Shown piece by piece: positions 1-7,290 of a stretch of DNA of 8,078 bases (the stretch's first letter is position 1; the number at the start of each line of letters is the position of its first letter). This DNA comes from Acetivibrio sp964466645 (GTDB lineage: Bacteria; Bacillota; Clostridia; Acetivibrionales; Acetivibrionaceae), in the NCBI GenBank assembly GCA_964466645.1, contig CAYXPB010000241.1, positions 1-8,078 of the forward strand, written 5' to 3'. A program made the position numbers and the translations under genes. The notes beneath the pieces are model-generated. The model was not told where the DNA came from, did not search any database, and saw only the letters and a program-made list of their open reading frames with translations.

Positions 1-1110
1 TCCATGTTCCGTCGGAGTTTACTTCTACTGTTCCGTTAGCTGGATCTGTTTTTTTTACATAAGTTAGTGTATCTCCATCCTCATCTGCTCCAACTACCTT
101 ACCTGATACCGCTGTATCTTCAGGTGTTGTTTCACTGTAGTTCGGTACTGTTGGTATGTTATTATTTCCTTCTAAACGTGGAAGCTTTCCTTTAAATAGT
201 GAGTTATGTGCCTCTATATGAGATCCATCAGGACCATCACTTAATGAATTGGCAATAAAATTCCCTTCAACATTGCCATATCCTTTTGAAACCCAATCTG
301 CTTTTGGTGCTAATACTGAACCCTTAATTGTTAAATTGTTATTCCACAATGAAGTTGCCTCATAGAAATTCCATAAAAAGTACTGTCCATTTTCAGTGGT
401 AGCAGTCACTCCTTTATAAAAAATAGCATAGTTACCAAAACCAATATTGTTACCTTTAATATTTATTAATGCCGTAGAACCTTCCGGTACTATAATGTTA
501 ATTTGATAAATGGCATCTAAGGATAGACCACTTCCTTCTAAATTATTGCCATCAATTAAAAAAACATTACAATCGGAGTTTGTACCTTCAAGTATCAATT
601 GGCCATATTTAACCTGGGAAATTCCATTAATTTCGCATTTAGACCATGTTTGAGACGCGTTTTCAAAAAATACCCTTGCTGCTGCAAAATCAATAATATC
701 CGCTCTAATAGGGTTATTAACTCTGTTTGGATGATCCATACCATAATTGATTATGTTGCTCTTAGTGGAGATTACAGTATTTCCATTCAAGTTTTGTGCA
801 CTTGTAATGTTTACATTACCTCCAACAACTAAATCCGCACGTGTGGAAGACTGTTCAAGCTTACTGCCTACTGCGTAGTCAGAGTAAGTAGCGTTCCCTC
901 CAANNNNNNNNNNCTGCCTTCTGAATCGACCTGGCTTTGTGTGTGGTTACCGAGAATAAAAAGATTAAAATCATTTGCTATACCAAAATTAGTGCTTTGA
1001 TCATATGATCCTAAATAATCTGCTGCTTGAACTGATAGAAAAAGATTACTAATAAAAACGTTAACTATAATCAGCATAGTTAAAAAGATAGATAAGTATT
1101 TTTTTGTCAC
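1..1110 (-). CDS. Secreted surface protein, choice-of-anchor A domain plus cadherin/Big-like repeat (partial, gap-interrupted)
   Basis: The GTG start at 1110 is preceded by AAAGGGG with a 10-nt spacer. Residues 1-29 form a signal peptide: TKK, a long hydrophobic core, then VQA before ADYLG, a good signal peptidase I site. The mature protein opens with NFGIANDFNLFILG and HTQSQVDSEG, continues after the N run as GGNATYSDYAVG, and near 260-190 carries KGSVLAPKADW and HNSLFKGKLP. This pattern matches the choice-of-anchor A domain of Gram-positive exported proteins. From about position 170 a second domain begins (TPEDTAVSGKVVGADEDGD, then ANGTVEVNSDGTW), typical of cadherin-like/Big_9 tandem repeats. 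The frame from 901 to 2 is open for 300 codons and leaves the window, so the C-terminus and any cell-wall anchor are unseen. The apparent stop at 868 exists only if the N run is taken as exactly 10 bases. Role: probably adhesion or surface structure; the ligand is unknown. Confidence 0.85.
904..913. other. Assembly gap (10 N) inside the surface protein gene
   Basis: Ten Ns interrupt the choice-of-anchor A domain between DSEG-(AG..) and (..TT)GGNATYSDY. Joining the two good reading frames needs a true length of 2 modulo 3. Eight bases would complete the family-like motif SEG-RVAV-GGN. Ten bases shifts into a frame that stops at 868. Confidence 0.9.
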
Positions 1111-1461
1111 GATCTTTATTCCCCTTTAAAATAAAATTATCTATATGATCTCATTATCCAGATATAAGTATATGTCTATTCAAAAGAAGTGATTATTTGA
1201 GAACTTATTAGGATACGAGTTGCCTTAATTAAAATTTTACCATAATAATATAAAATATACCATCAATTTTGCTTTTTTTTGCTATTAATCTTTTTCATTT
1301 AATTTATTCCACAATTCCAACAATACAAACAACAAAATTCAACTTTAGGTGATTCCAAAAAAATAACTGGTTAATGGGTATATCAAAAAAGCTTGATTAT
1401 TGGGTTGGATATATATATTGACTAATGAATATTTTTGAAACACCTTACACATTTTATAGAA
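1111..1461. other. Intergenic region, 351 bp, no gene seen
   Basis: This very AT-rich stretch lies between the helicase stop and the surface protein start, both on the minus strand. I find no convincing ORF, tRNA or riboswitch core. It must hold the end of the helicase transcript and probably the surface protein promoter. A weak hairpin (AGATATA/TATGTCT with one G-U pair, 1160-1177) lies in the presumed leader of the surface protein gene. A short palindrome ATCAA...TTGAT (1382-1397) follows the helicase but lacks a GC stem and U tract on the minus strand, so no clear terminator is visible. Confidence 0.6.
1234..1242 (-). promoter_or_regulatory. Candidate extended -10 promoter for the surface protein gene
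   Basis: The minus strand reads TGGTAAAAT, an extended -10 element with five of six matches to TATAAT and the upstream TG. There is no good -35 at 16-18 bp; TTGATG lies 21 bp upstream. Transcription would begin near 1227, giving a leader of about 115 nt before the GTG at 1110. In sequence this AT-rich such matches arise by chance, so the call is tentative. Confidence 0.25.
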
Positions 1462-3548
1462 TTATAATACTATAAGACCATTATCTAGGCATACTCCTAA
1501 ATCTAATTTTCTTCGTACTCCTTTAAAATCAATTTCTAAAAGAGTTTGGTTGGTTTTGCATTCAAGAACGGCAACAATAACTCCTTCTCCAAAATGTTTA
1601 TGCTTAATTATTAATCCTTCTCCCACCTCATTGATTGCAGTGTTACGAACAAGTATTTCAACTTCTTTTACAAAAGTCGATTTTGCAGATTTAGGACCGG
1701 GGCACAAAAGATAAATGTATTCCTTTGCTCTAGTCATACCTACATAAAACAACCTTCTTTCTTCCTCTAACACAGAATTATCATTATTCTGCTTTGCCGT
1801 TTCAACAACATTCACACCAGGAATTTCGTCCTCTCTAAGATCTATCATAAAAACAACATCATACTCAAGTCCCTTAGAAGAGTGTATTGTAGTAATAGTA
1901 ATCCGTTCTTTATAATTCATATTTCCAGTACTCTCAAACATCATTTTCAAGTCTTCCACACGTTTCAAAAAATCTTGAATTGTCAAACATTCTTCAGCAA
2001 TTGATTCTAAAATACCATACAGTCTACATAAATAATCAAAAGATAGTCCAGTATTTTCACAATAACTCTTTACATAATCAAAATAATTAAAGCTACTCTT
2101 TATATAGTTCAAAGCTTGTACAGGTCTTACATTTATCAATATAGCAAAATCTTTTTTAAGGTCTTCAAACCTATTTCTTTGAAACGGCTTTACTTCTTCA
2201 CTTTCTAAAATTCTATCAATAATATGCTTCTCACAATTACCCTTTAGAGCACATTCCAACATCACTTTAGATATATAACGATTCATTTTGTAATATATTC
2301 TAGAGAAAGATTCATCATCTCGGGTATCTATTGCAAACTTAAAAAAAGCAATTACGTCTTGTACAACCCAGTGACNNNNNNNNNNAAGTATGACAGTTTG
2401 TTTTGTTTTACCTTAAAGGATATATCCTTACGATCTAATTTATCTGCAATTACAATAGAAGACAAATTATTTCGATATAGTATTGCTATACTTAAACCTT
2501 CTTTTAGATGCATTTCAAGTTTTTCTATTAAATAGTTAAGCTGCATATTGTTATCTTGCACATGCACTATGAATGGATCGTACTTTTTATCGTTATCTGT
2601 AGTGTGTTTTTTATCAAATCTGTGATTGTTCACTCTGATAAACATACTGCTTATATCAACGATATTCTTTGTTGAGCGATAATTATTCTCAAGATATAAT
2701 ACATTACACCCTTTAAAATGCCGTGCTATTTGCAGAATGTATTTAGGTTCGGCTCCTCTAAAGCCATATATGGACTGATCATCATCTGCAACAATAAAAA
2801 CATTATTGTTCTGTGGATTTACAAGCAGTTTTAATATCTCAAACTGTATTTTAGATAGATCTTGCCCCTCATCCACCTGTATAAAAGAATATCTGCTTCT
2901 ATAGTGAAGCAGTATATCGGGACATTTTAATAAAATATTGTAAGCATAGGTCAACATATCGTCAAAATCAATATAAAGATTGGTCCTTTTATACTCCTCA
3001 TATGCTTTATAAATAAGCGAAAAGCTTTTTATGCCCGACTCAAATTTTTCAATATCCTTTATCATTTTATTCTTTACAAATCCAATTTCATTAATTAGAT
3101 TCTCTAATTCATCATCATTAATTTTAGCATTATTTATCTGTAGATAAAGCCCCCTAATTACCTTTCTTTTATTCTCCTCAACCTTTTCTTCCCCTTCAAT
3201 CAGTTTAAACTTCTTCCCCTGCCTATTCTCATAATCCCTTAGAATTCGCCTGCAAAAACTGTGCAAGGTTGCAAAATGAACTCTTTTAGAAATATCTTCT
3301 CCATAAATCCTTTTAAACCGATGCTCCATTTCCGCACGTGCTGCTTTGTTAAAAGTTAACGTAAGAATATTCTCTGGCCCTACTCCACAATCTAAAATAA
3401 GGTGCGCAATTCTTGCTGTGATTACAGTTGTCTTACCGCTCCCGGGCCCAGCCAAAACGAGGGCTGGACCATTCAAATGATTGACCGCCAGCAACTGCTG
3501 ATTATTTAGCTTTATACTGAATTTATCTCTTAATCCACCAACGCTCAT
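1462..3548 (-). CDS. UvrD/PcrA-like ATP-dependent DNA helicase (SF1A), interrupted by an N gap
   Basis: This is a 3'-5' DNA translocase/helicase of the UvrD/Rep/PcrA family, cytosolic, acting in repair or replication restart. Start ATG at 3548, with GAAAGG five bases upstream. Motifs in order: Q motif LNNQQLLAV (14-22), Walker A AGPGSGKTT (33-41), Ia LTLTFNKAA (62-70), ATLHSFCRRIL (93-103), Walker B VDEGQD (225-230), motif III ADDDQSIYGFRGA (254-266), motif IV region IAILYRN (354-360). After the gap come HWVVQDVIAFF, motif V TIHSSKGLEYD, motif VI RRLFYVGMTRAKE with the arginine finger, and a PcrA-like C-terminal segment (HKHFGEGVIVAVL). The total is about 695 residues, slightly short for PcrA (usually above 700). 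The two apparent ORFs (3548-2352 and 2286-1462) are one gene: the frame open from 2373 runs into MNRYISK without a stop. The glycine in DEGQD replaces the more usual F or A. A clostridial paralogue rather than the housekeeping PcrA is possible, so no symbol is given. Confidence 0.92.
2376..2385. other. Assembly gap (10 N) inside the helicase gene
   Basis: Ten Ns separate KQNKLSY-(TT.) from (GT)-CAC TGG (HWVVQDV). A continuous protein needs a true length of 2 modulo 3, such as 2 or 8 bases. Read literally as 10 bases it produces VTGLYKT and a false stop at 2352. Confidence 0.9.
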
Positions 3549-3596
3549 TTAAACCTTTCACCTTTTCCCTATCTAAATGTTTCGCAAAAAACCAGC

Positions 3597-3605
3597 TGTA
3601 TAGCA
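3597..3605 (-). promoter_or_regulatory. Weak candidate extended -10 for the helicase gene
   Basis: In the 89-bp space between the lipoprotein stop and the helicase ATG, the minus strand reads TGCTATACA, an extended -10-like element (TATA matched, last two bases off). No -35 is recognisable at the usual distance. It would give a leader of about 40 nt. The helicase could equally be read through from the lipoprotein gene, since no clear terminator lies between them. Confidence 0.2.
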
Positions 3606-3637
3606 GAAGTAACCTCTAAGGCTATTTCAAAAACAAC

Positions 3638-4816
3638 CTATCTCTTTAACCTTTCTAAGTCTTCTAACTCAGCCATTTCTTTCTTTACAACAAAAGTATT
3701 TAGTATATAGAGCTCCGTCCCTTCATCATAATCAGACTTTATTATGTTGTAAGATTCCTTATACATGGTCATAGCAGTTTTATAGTCTTTAAGGCCCCTG
3801 TAAGCCCTTCCAAGGTTCAGATATGTTTCTGCAAGCTCTTCATTCGTGCAATTTACTTCCCCTTTTGTAGCTCTTAAGATAATACCGTCCAATATATGTT
3901 TACCCTCAGAATACTTCCATTCGTTTATCAGCGCTTCTGCCTTATATATCTCCAACTTGACCCTATACTTTTCGTAATGCTCTGGTATAATCTTTAAAGC
4001 TCTATCTACAGCTTCAATTGTTTCAAGTGATCTATTAGACCTTATCAACATTTCAGCCATATTATACCAGTTGATAAAATTTCTATCGTATATTCCCATA
4101 CCCTCTTTAAGCACGTTAATGCTGTCCTTATAATAGCTGTAATACGCATCTTCTGCCGGCACAAGCCCTTCATCAACCCATCTCAAGATTAATGGAGGCA
4201 CACTAATCTCCCTTTGGTCCTCCTCTTTTCTTGTCAAAACAATTTCGGGCTTCCTTTCGTTTTCAGCACCAGAAATACTAACAATATCCATTTCATTATA
4301 TTTTATACTACTTACTTTATTAGGTTTATCTTTAAATGAAATTATGTTCAAGTTATATCCAACCTCAAAACCCAGATTCCACCCTAATAAAAGCTCAGAA
4401 ACGTTATCGTCGTTTATATCAATAAACTGTGCCCAATCAAGACCTAAAACATTCACCACATTTTTTTCATGCCAAATCTCACGCCATTCATTATTCTCTT
4501 TTTTTAGTACAATAGCCCCCGAACTGCTGCCTAATTCATAACCTTTATAGGTAATAAGAATTTCATCTTGTCCGTCACCTTCAATATCTGCAAACTGTAC
4601 TGCATCTTCACCATTTGGATGAATGGGGTATAGAAATTTCGTACCTTCCGGCAGGAAACTTTTTGCGATGGATTTAAAATCAGTATTATCTTCAATTACA
4701 TTTTGTGAATACTTTGGAGGCTTAATTAAGCTTCTTGTTGGCGGCAGCGAATTACAACCTGTTGCCATACATATAATTAACATATTTATTATTACACTAT
4801 GACACTTCAATTTCAT
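3638..4816 (-). CDS. Putative lipoprotein with FG-GAP-like acidic loops and TPR-like C-terminus
   Basis: I do not recognise a named family. The ATG at 4816 follows GGAGAA with good spacing. Residues 1-20 form a lipoprotein signal ending MATG-C21; alanine at -3 is less usual than leucine but acceptable, so Cys21 is probably lipidated and the protein sits on the outer face of the membrane. Residues 70-145 carry two acidic beta-blade loops, DAVQFADIEGDGQDEILI (D77-D84) and FIDINDDNVSELLLGW (D133-E141), as in FG-GAP/VCBS propeller repeats that bind calcium. A third, degenerate blade may lie at 176-195. Residues 240-385 are helical with TPR-like signatures (INWYNMAEML; AETYLNLGRAYRGLKDYKTAMTMYK is the clearest, about 329-353), suggesting protein-protein contacts. 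It lies 107 bp downstream of the histidine kinase in the same direction, so it may be co-transcribed and act with it at the envelope. That link is inference. Confidence 0.8.
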   Translation of the reverse strand: MKLKCHSVIINMLIICMATGCNSLPPTRSLIKPPKYSQNVIEDNTDFKSIAKSFLPEGTKFLYPIHPNGEDAVQFADIEGDGQDEILITYKGYELGSSSGAIVLKKENNEWREIWHEKNVVNVLGLDWAQFIDINDDNVSELLLGWNLGFEVGYNLNIISFKDKPNKVSSIKYNEMDIVSISGAENERKPEIVLTRKEEDQREISVPPLILRWVDEGLVPAEDAYYSYYKDSINVLKEGMGIYDRNFINWYNMAEMLIRSNRSLETIEAVDRALKIIPEHYEKYRVKLEIYKAEALINEWKYSEGKHILDGIILRATKGEVNCTNEELAETYLNLGRAYRGLKDYKTAMTMYKESYNIIKSDYDEGTELYILNTFVVKKEMAELEDLERLKR

Positions 4817-4889
4817 ATAAATTCTCCATTTCTAGGCTTTTCTTAAACATTACTGTAGCTAACACTTACATACATTAATTCTACATTAC

Positions 4890-4919
4890 TTAATATTTTA
4901 AAGGGTTACAAAATATTAA
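4890..4919. repeat. Perfect 10-bp inverted repeat between the kinase and lipoprotein genes
   Basis: TTAATATTTT (4890-4899) and AAAATATTAA (4910-4919) are perfect reverse complements around a 10-nt loop. The stem is purely AT. On the minus strand, the direction of transcription, it is not followed by a U run, so it is a poor intrinsic terminator. Its 5' side on that strand overlaps a weak -35-like TTGTAA, with TAATGT 17 bp downstream. It could be an operator, an mRNA processing hairpin, or chance in AT-rich DNA. Confidence 0.4.
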
Positions 4920-4923
4920 AAAA

Positions 4924-6306
4924 TCAAACTGTGGGAAACGGCAAAAAAATATCAACCCTTGTCCCTTCACCAAATATACTGCTTATTTCCATTCTACCAT
5001 TATGTAACCTTACAATTTCATCACATATAGCAAGTCCTAGTCCATTACCTGAAAATGAAGTGCTCACTTTATAGAACTTTTCTTTTACCTTATGCAAATC
5101 GTCTTCCGGGATACCAATGCCGGTATCCTCAATAGCAATTAATATTTCTNNNNNNNNNNCACCCTCCTGGGTATACTTCAGTGAATTGTCTAGGATGTTT
5201 ATCATTACTTGCTTTAATCTGTTTCTGTCAGCCTTAATTAAAGCCAAGTCATCCTCAACCTCCAACTCAAGCATAATCCCCTGTCTCTGTGCTCTTGGGT
5301 TCATCTGATTTTTTATTTCACAAAGAAACTCCCCAACATCTAACGCATCAATTCCTAAAGAGGTGCTTTTAGATGCAAGCTTGGAAAAATCAAGCAGCTC
5401 ATTTACAAGAAGAGCGAGCCTGTCTGTTTCGTTTTCAATAATTTCAAGACCTTCCCTGAATTCATCCACGTCGCTAAAGTCGCTTGAATTTAGTGTTGAA
5501 GCCCACCCCTTAATGGAAGTAAGAGGTGTACGAAGCTCATGAGAAATAGAAGCGATAAAATCATCCTTGAGCTTTTGATGATTTGATATCTCTTCAGCCA
5601 TATGATTGAGCGTAACTGCCAACTTACCTACTTCATCATCATATCGTTTAGGAACACGTACCTCTAGCCTTCCAAGGGCTATTTCTTCTGCAGCATTTGT
5701 TATTTCTTTAACCGGCTTTATTATGGTACCGGAAAGAAAAAAACTAACCGCTAGTACAAGCAATACAACTATAATTCCTATAACTATAAAAAACAAAACC
5801 ATCTTTAATATTATACTGTCTATTTCCGTAAGCGTTGAAGTCAACCTTACAACGCCAATAATTTTATCCTTCACAATTATAGGTTGCGATATAGAAAATA
5901 CACGCTCATTTGTTAAAGAAACCTTACCTATCCACCTTGTCTTCTTCTTGCTTTTTATTGCATTCTGCACATCGGGGTGATTTACTTTAGTACCTACTGA
6001 CCAACTTTCTTCCGAATCTGCTAGAATTTTTCCTTCGCCATCAATGATTTGAACCTGAGCATAAGTATTTACAAAGATGTTATCAAGCAACTTTTTAGCA
6101 TTTTGTTCTAGACTTTCCACATCAGTATAATTACTATACGAATTCGCTGCAAACTCCGCTTGCTCATTTAGAATTGTTTCTACATCTCCGTAATAATATT
6201 GTCTTAACAAAAACACAAGAATGCAACTAAAAATAGTAACGGTTAACAAAATAATTATAAGATGACTTCCTACCAATCTGCCTTTAATACTTTTCAATCT
6301 AGTCAC
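4924..6306 (-). CDS. Sensor histidine kinase, PhoR/WalK type with extracellular PDC/Cache-like domain
   Basis: This membrane kinase autophosphorylates on histidine and passes phosphate to the regulator encoded just upstream. The GTG start at 6306 has GGAG five bases away and overlaps the regulator's stop by 8 bp (GTGACTAG), implying translational coupling. Order: TM1 about 13-35; extracytoplasmic domain 36-165 with a PAS/PDC-like pattern (VQIIDGEGKILADS, then VFSISQPI and IIGVVRLTS); TM2 about 167-192; HAMP 193-245 (IIKPVKEIT); HisKA with SHELRTPLTSIKGW and phospho-acceptor His256; N box RLKQVMINILDNSLKYT (363-379); G1 EDTGIGIP (393-400); F-box-like KEKFYKV; G2 GNGLGLAI (420-427). The N run falls between the N and G1 boxes, so the 460-residue length is an underestimate by about eight residues. 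The signal is unknown. All residues needed for catalysis that can be seen are present. Confidence 0.95.
   Translation of the reverse strand: MTRLKSIKGRLVGSHLIIILLTVTIFSCILVFLLRQYYYGDVETILNEQAEFAANSYSNYTDVESLEQNAKKLLDNIFVNTYAQVQIIDGEGKILADSEESWSVGTKVNHPDVQNAIKSKKKTRWIGKVSLTNERVFSISQPIIVKDKIIGVVRLTSTLTEIDSIILKMVLFFIVIGIIVVLLVLAVSFFLSGTIIKPVKEITNAAEEIALGRLEVRVPKRYDDEVGKLAVTLNHMAEEISNHQKLKDDFIASISHELRTPLTSIKGWASTLNSSDFSDVDEFREGLEIIENETDRLALLVNELLDFSKLASKSTSLGIDALDVGEFLCEIKNQMNPRAQRQGIMLELEVEDDLALIKADRNRLKQVMINILDNSLKYTQEGXXXXEILIAIEDTGIGIPEDDLHKVKEKFYKVSTSFSGNGLGLAICDEIVRLHNGRMEISSIFGEGTRVDIFLPFPTV
5150..5159. other. Assembly gap (10 N) inside the kinase ATPase domain
   Basis: The frame is kept on both sides (LKYTQEG then EILIAIEDTGIGIP), so the true length is 1 modulo 3. 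HATPase_c domains normally have roughly 12 residues here, including a beta strand of the GxIxV type, but only four placeholder residues fit. The real missing DNA is therefore probably about 30-36 bases. Confidence 0.85.
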
Positions 6307-6985
6307 CCTTTCTCCACAGGTAGCCTCGTCCCCATACCGTTTCTATGAATTTAGGTTTTGATGGGTTGTCCTCTATTTTTTCTCTTAAACGTCTTATATG
6401 AACATCTACAGTCTTCGGATCACCAACAAAATCTTCACCCCAAACAAGGTTTAGTATTTCGTCTCTGTTCAATGCTTTATTTATATTGTTCATAAAAACC
6501 TTCATCAAACAAAATTCTCTTGGTGTAAATTCCAGTAATACATTGTCTTTATATATGCTTTGCGCCTCTAAATCAACTCTAAAGGGTCCAATACAGACGT
6601 CTTCTTTTTGTATATTTTTGTTCGTACGCCTTAGTATTGCCTTAATTCTAGCTATAAGCTCCATAGGATTAAAAGGTTTGATTATGTAATCGTCAGCACC
6701 CAACTCAAGACCTCTTACCTTATCAAGGTCTTGTCCTAACGCTGTAAGCATTATCACTGATATTTCTGGATAAGAACAGGATATCTCCTTGCAAATCTGA
6801 AAGCCGTCCATATCTGGAAGCTTTATATCCAATAAAACCAAATCAGGCTTTTCAAGTTTAACAAGTCTTAGAGCCTCATGTCCTCTTTCAGCTTCTAAAA
6901 CTTCAAAATCATTTCTCTTAAGATTTGTAACAATAAAACTTCTTATAGACCTTTCATCTTCTACTACTAATATTCTAGCCCCCAT
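6299..6985 (-). CDS. OmpR/PhoB-family response regulator
   Basis: This cytosolic transcription factor is activated by phosphorylation and is the cognate partner of the kinase whose start overlaps its stop. I choose the ATG at 6985 (228 residues, normal for the family) because AAAGGAAG lies 7 bp upstream and the receiver fold begins at once (MGARILVVEDE). A longer TTG-initiated version from 7024 would add 13 residues of no known use. Receiver domain 3-118: acidic pair E9/D10, phospho-acceptor D53 (LVLLDIKLPDMDG), switch T81 (MLTA), K103 (YIIKPF). Winged-helix DNA-binding domain about 128-226: FTPREFCLM, recognition helix DPKTVDVHIRRLREKIE (189-205) and the wing sequence ETVWGRGYLW. Every signature residue is intact. 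Promoter and repeat sequences just upstream make autoregulation plausible. The receiver is generic, so I cannot tell PhoP, ResD or WalR-like roles apart. Confidence 0.96.
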   Translation of the reverse strand: MGARILVVEDERSIRSFIVTNLKRNDFEVLEAERGHEALRLVKLEKPDLVLLDIKLPDMDGFQICKEISCSYPEISVIMLTALGQDLDKVRGLELGADDYIIKPFNPMELIARIKAILRRTNKNIQKEDVCIGPFRVDLEAQSIYKDNVLLEFTPREFCLMKVFMNNINKALNRDEILNLVWGEDFVGDPKTVDVHIRRLREKIEDNPSKPKFIETVWGRGYLWRKGD

Positions 6986-6992
6986 TAAAATA

Positions 6993-7000
6993 CTTCCTTT
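6993..7000 (-). promoter_or_regulatory. Ribosome binding site fixing the response regulator start
   Basis: The minus strand reads AAAGGAAG, then 7 nt, then ATG at 6985. This supports initiation at 6985 rather than at the upstream in-frame TTG at 7024. Confidence 0.75.
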
Positions 7001-7117
7001 CCCCAATGCAATAAGATGTTTCAAGCCAACATTTATAGTCCAAACTTAATAACATCAAATTATTCAAATCAAAATGTTTCTATATAATTATTTTTCAAAA
7101 TCACATTTTATAGTTTA

Positions 7118-7126
7118 ATTATACCA
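7118..7126 (-). promoter_or_regulatory. Extended -10 promoter for the two-component operon
   Basis: The minus strand reads TGGTATAAT, a perfect TATAAT with the extended TG. The -35 position 17 bp upstream (AATTAT) is poor, as is common for extended -10 promoters or ones needing an activator. A second, overlapping option is TTGTAT, 17 bp, TATAAA ending near 7101. Transcription would start near 7111, giving a leader of about 125 nt before the regulator ATG. Confidence 0.5.
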
Positions 7127-7129
7127 AAA

Positions 7130-7209
7130 ATACAAGTATAATAATTAATCTTGATGCAAATAAAAAATTATTAATTCATCAGACATTATTTTTGGATACA
7201 AGTATAATA
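7130..7209 (+). repeat. 14-bp direct repeat in the divergent control region
   Basis: ATACAAGTATAATA occurs at 7130-7143 and again at 7196-7209, 66 bp start to start. The second copy contains the -10 of the membrane protein gene. The first lies immediately upstream of the extended -10 of the regulator gene. The copies are flanked by 8-bp inverted arms, CCAAAAAT (7124-7131) and ATTTTTGG (7188-7195). The arrangement could be an operator pair for the neighbouring regulator, or two tandem promoters. Confidence 0.6.
7180..7208 (+). promoter_or_regulatory. Sigma-A-type promoter for the membrane protein gene
   Basis: A -35-like CAGACA (7180-7185, four of six matches to TTGACA), a 17-bp spacer and a perfect TATAAT (7203-7208) point rightward. 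Transcription would begin near 7215, about 75 nt before the ATG at 7291. The -10 lies inside the second copy of the 14-bp repeat, so a protein binding the repeat would affect it. Confidence 0.5.
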
Positions 7210-7221
7210 TCATAAAAGTGG

Positions 7222-7246
7222 AAAAACAAGTTTTAATGTTGTTTTT
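7222..7246 (+). promoter_or_regulatory. Leader hairpin of the membrane protein gene
   Basis: AAAAACAA (7222-7229) and TTGTTTTT (7239-7246) are perfect 8-bp arms around a 9-nt loop, followed by two more T. The stem has only one GC pair, so it would be weak, but its place between promoter and RBS fits an attenuator or stability hairpin. Chance is not excluded. Confidence 0.25.
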
Positions 7247-7277
7247 TTGATATAACCTAATTTATTATAATAATATT

Positions 7278-7282
7278 GGAGG
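7278..7282 (+). promoter_or_regulatory. Ribosome binding site fixing the membrane protein start
   Basis: GGAGG is followed by 8 nt and then ATG at 7291. The in-frame TTG at 7276 overlaps this site and cannot be the start that uses it, so the protein begins MRRSNYIW. Confidence 0.85.
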
Positions 7283-7290
7283 ATATTTTA

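Noticed and set aside
599..832. Plus-strand 77-codon ORF
   Set aside because: It lies antisense to the surface protein, whose frame is open and domain-like across the same bases; it has no RBS and shows no family features.
1111..1227. Cyclic-di-GMP or other riboswitch in the surface protein leader
   Set aside because: Clostridial surface genes often have one, and GGCAACTCG at 1211-1224 caught the eye, but no conserved core or paired stems of a known class could be found.
1382..1397. ATCAA...TTGAT palindrome as helicase terminator
   Set aside because: The stem is five AT-rich pairs with no U tract on the minus strand after it; too weak to call.
3606..3637. Terminator between the lipoprotein and helicase genes
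   Set aside because: TAGC...GCTA can pair for only four bases with poor interior pairing, and the nearby T run is not adjacent to a stem.
4344..4541. Plus-strand ORFs here and at 5117-5308 and 6486-6689
   Set aside because: All are opposite well-supported genes (lipoprotein, kinase, regulator), and none has a ribosome binding site or recognisable motif.
5606..5980. Plus-strand 124-codon ORF
   Set aside because: It is the antisense shadow of the kinase TM2/HAMP region; its Ser/Thr/Ile-rich composition is what the complement of that region would give.
6986..7024. TTG-initiated N-terminal extension of the response regulator
   Set aside because: It adds 13 residues before the receiver fold and would place the good AAAGGAAG site inside the gene; the ATG at 6985 fits both RBS and family length.
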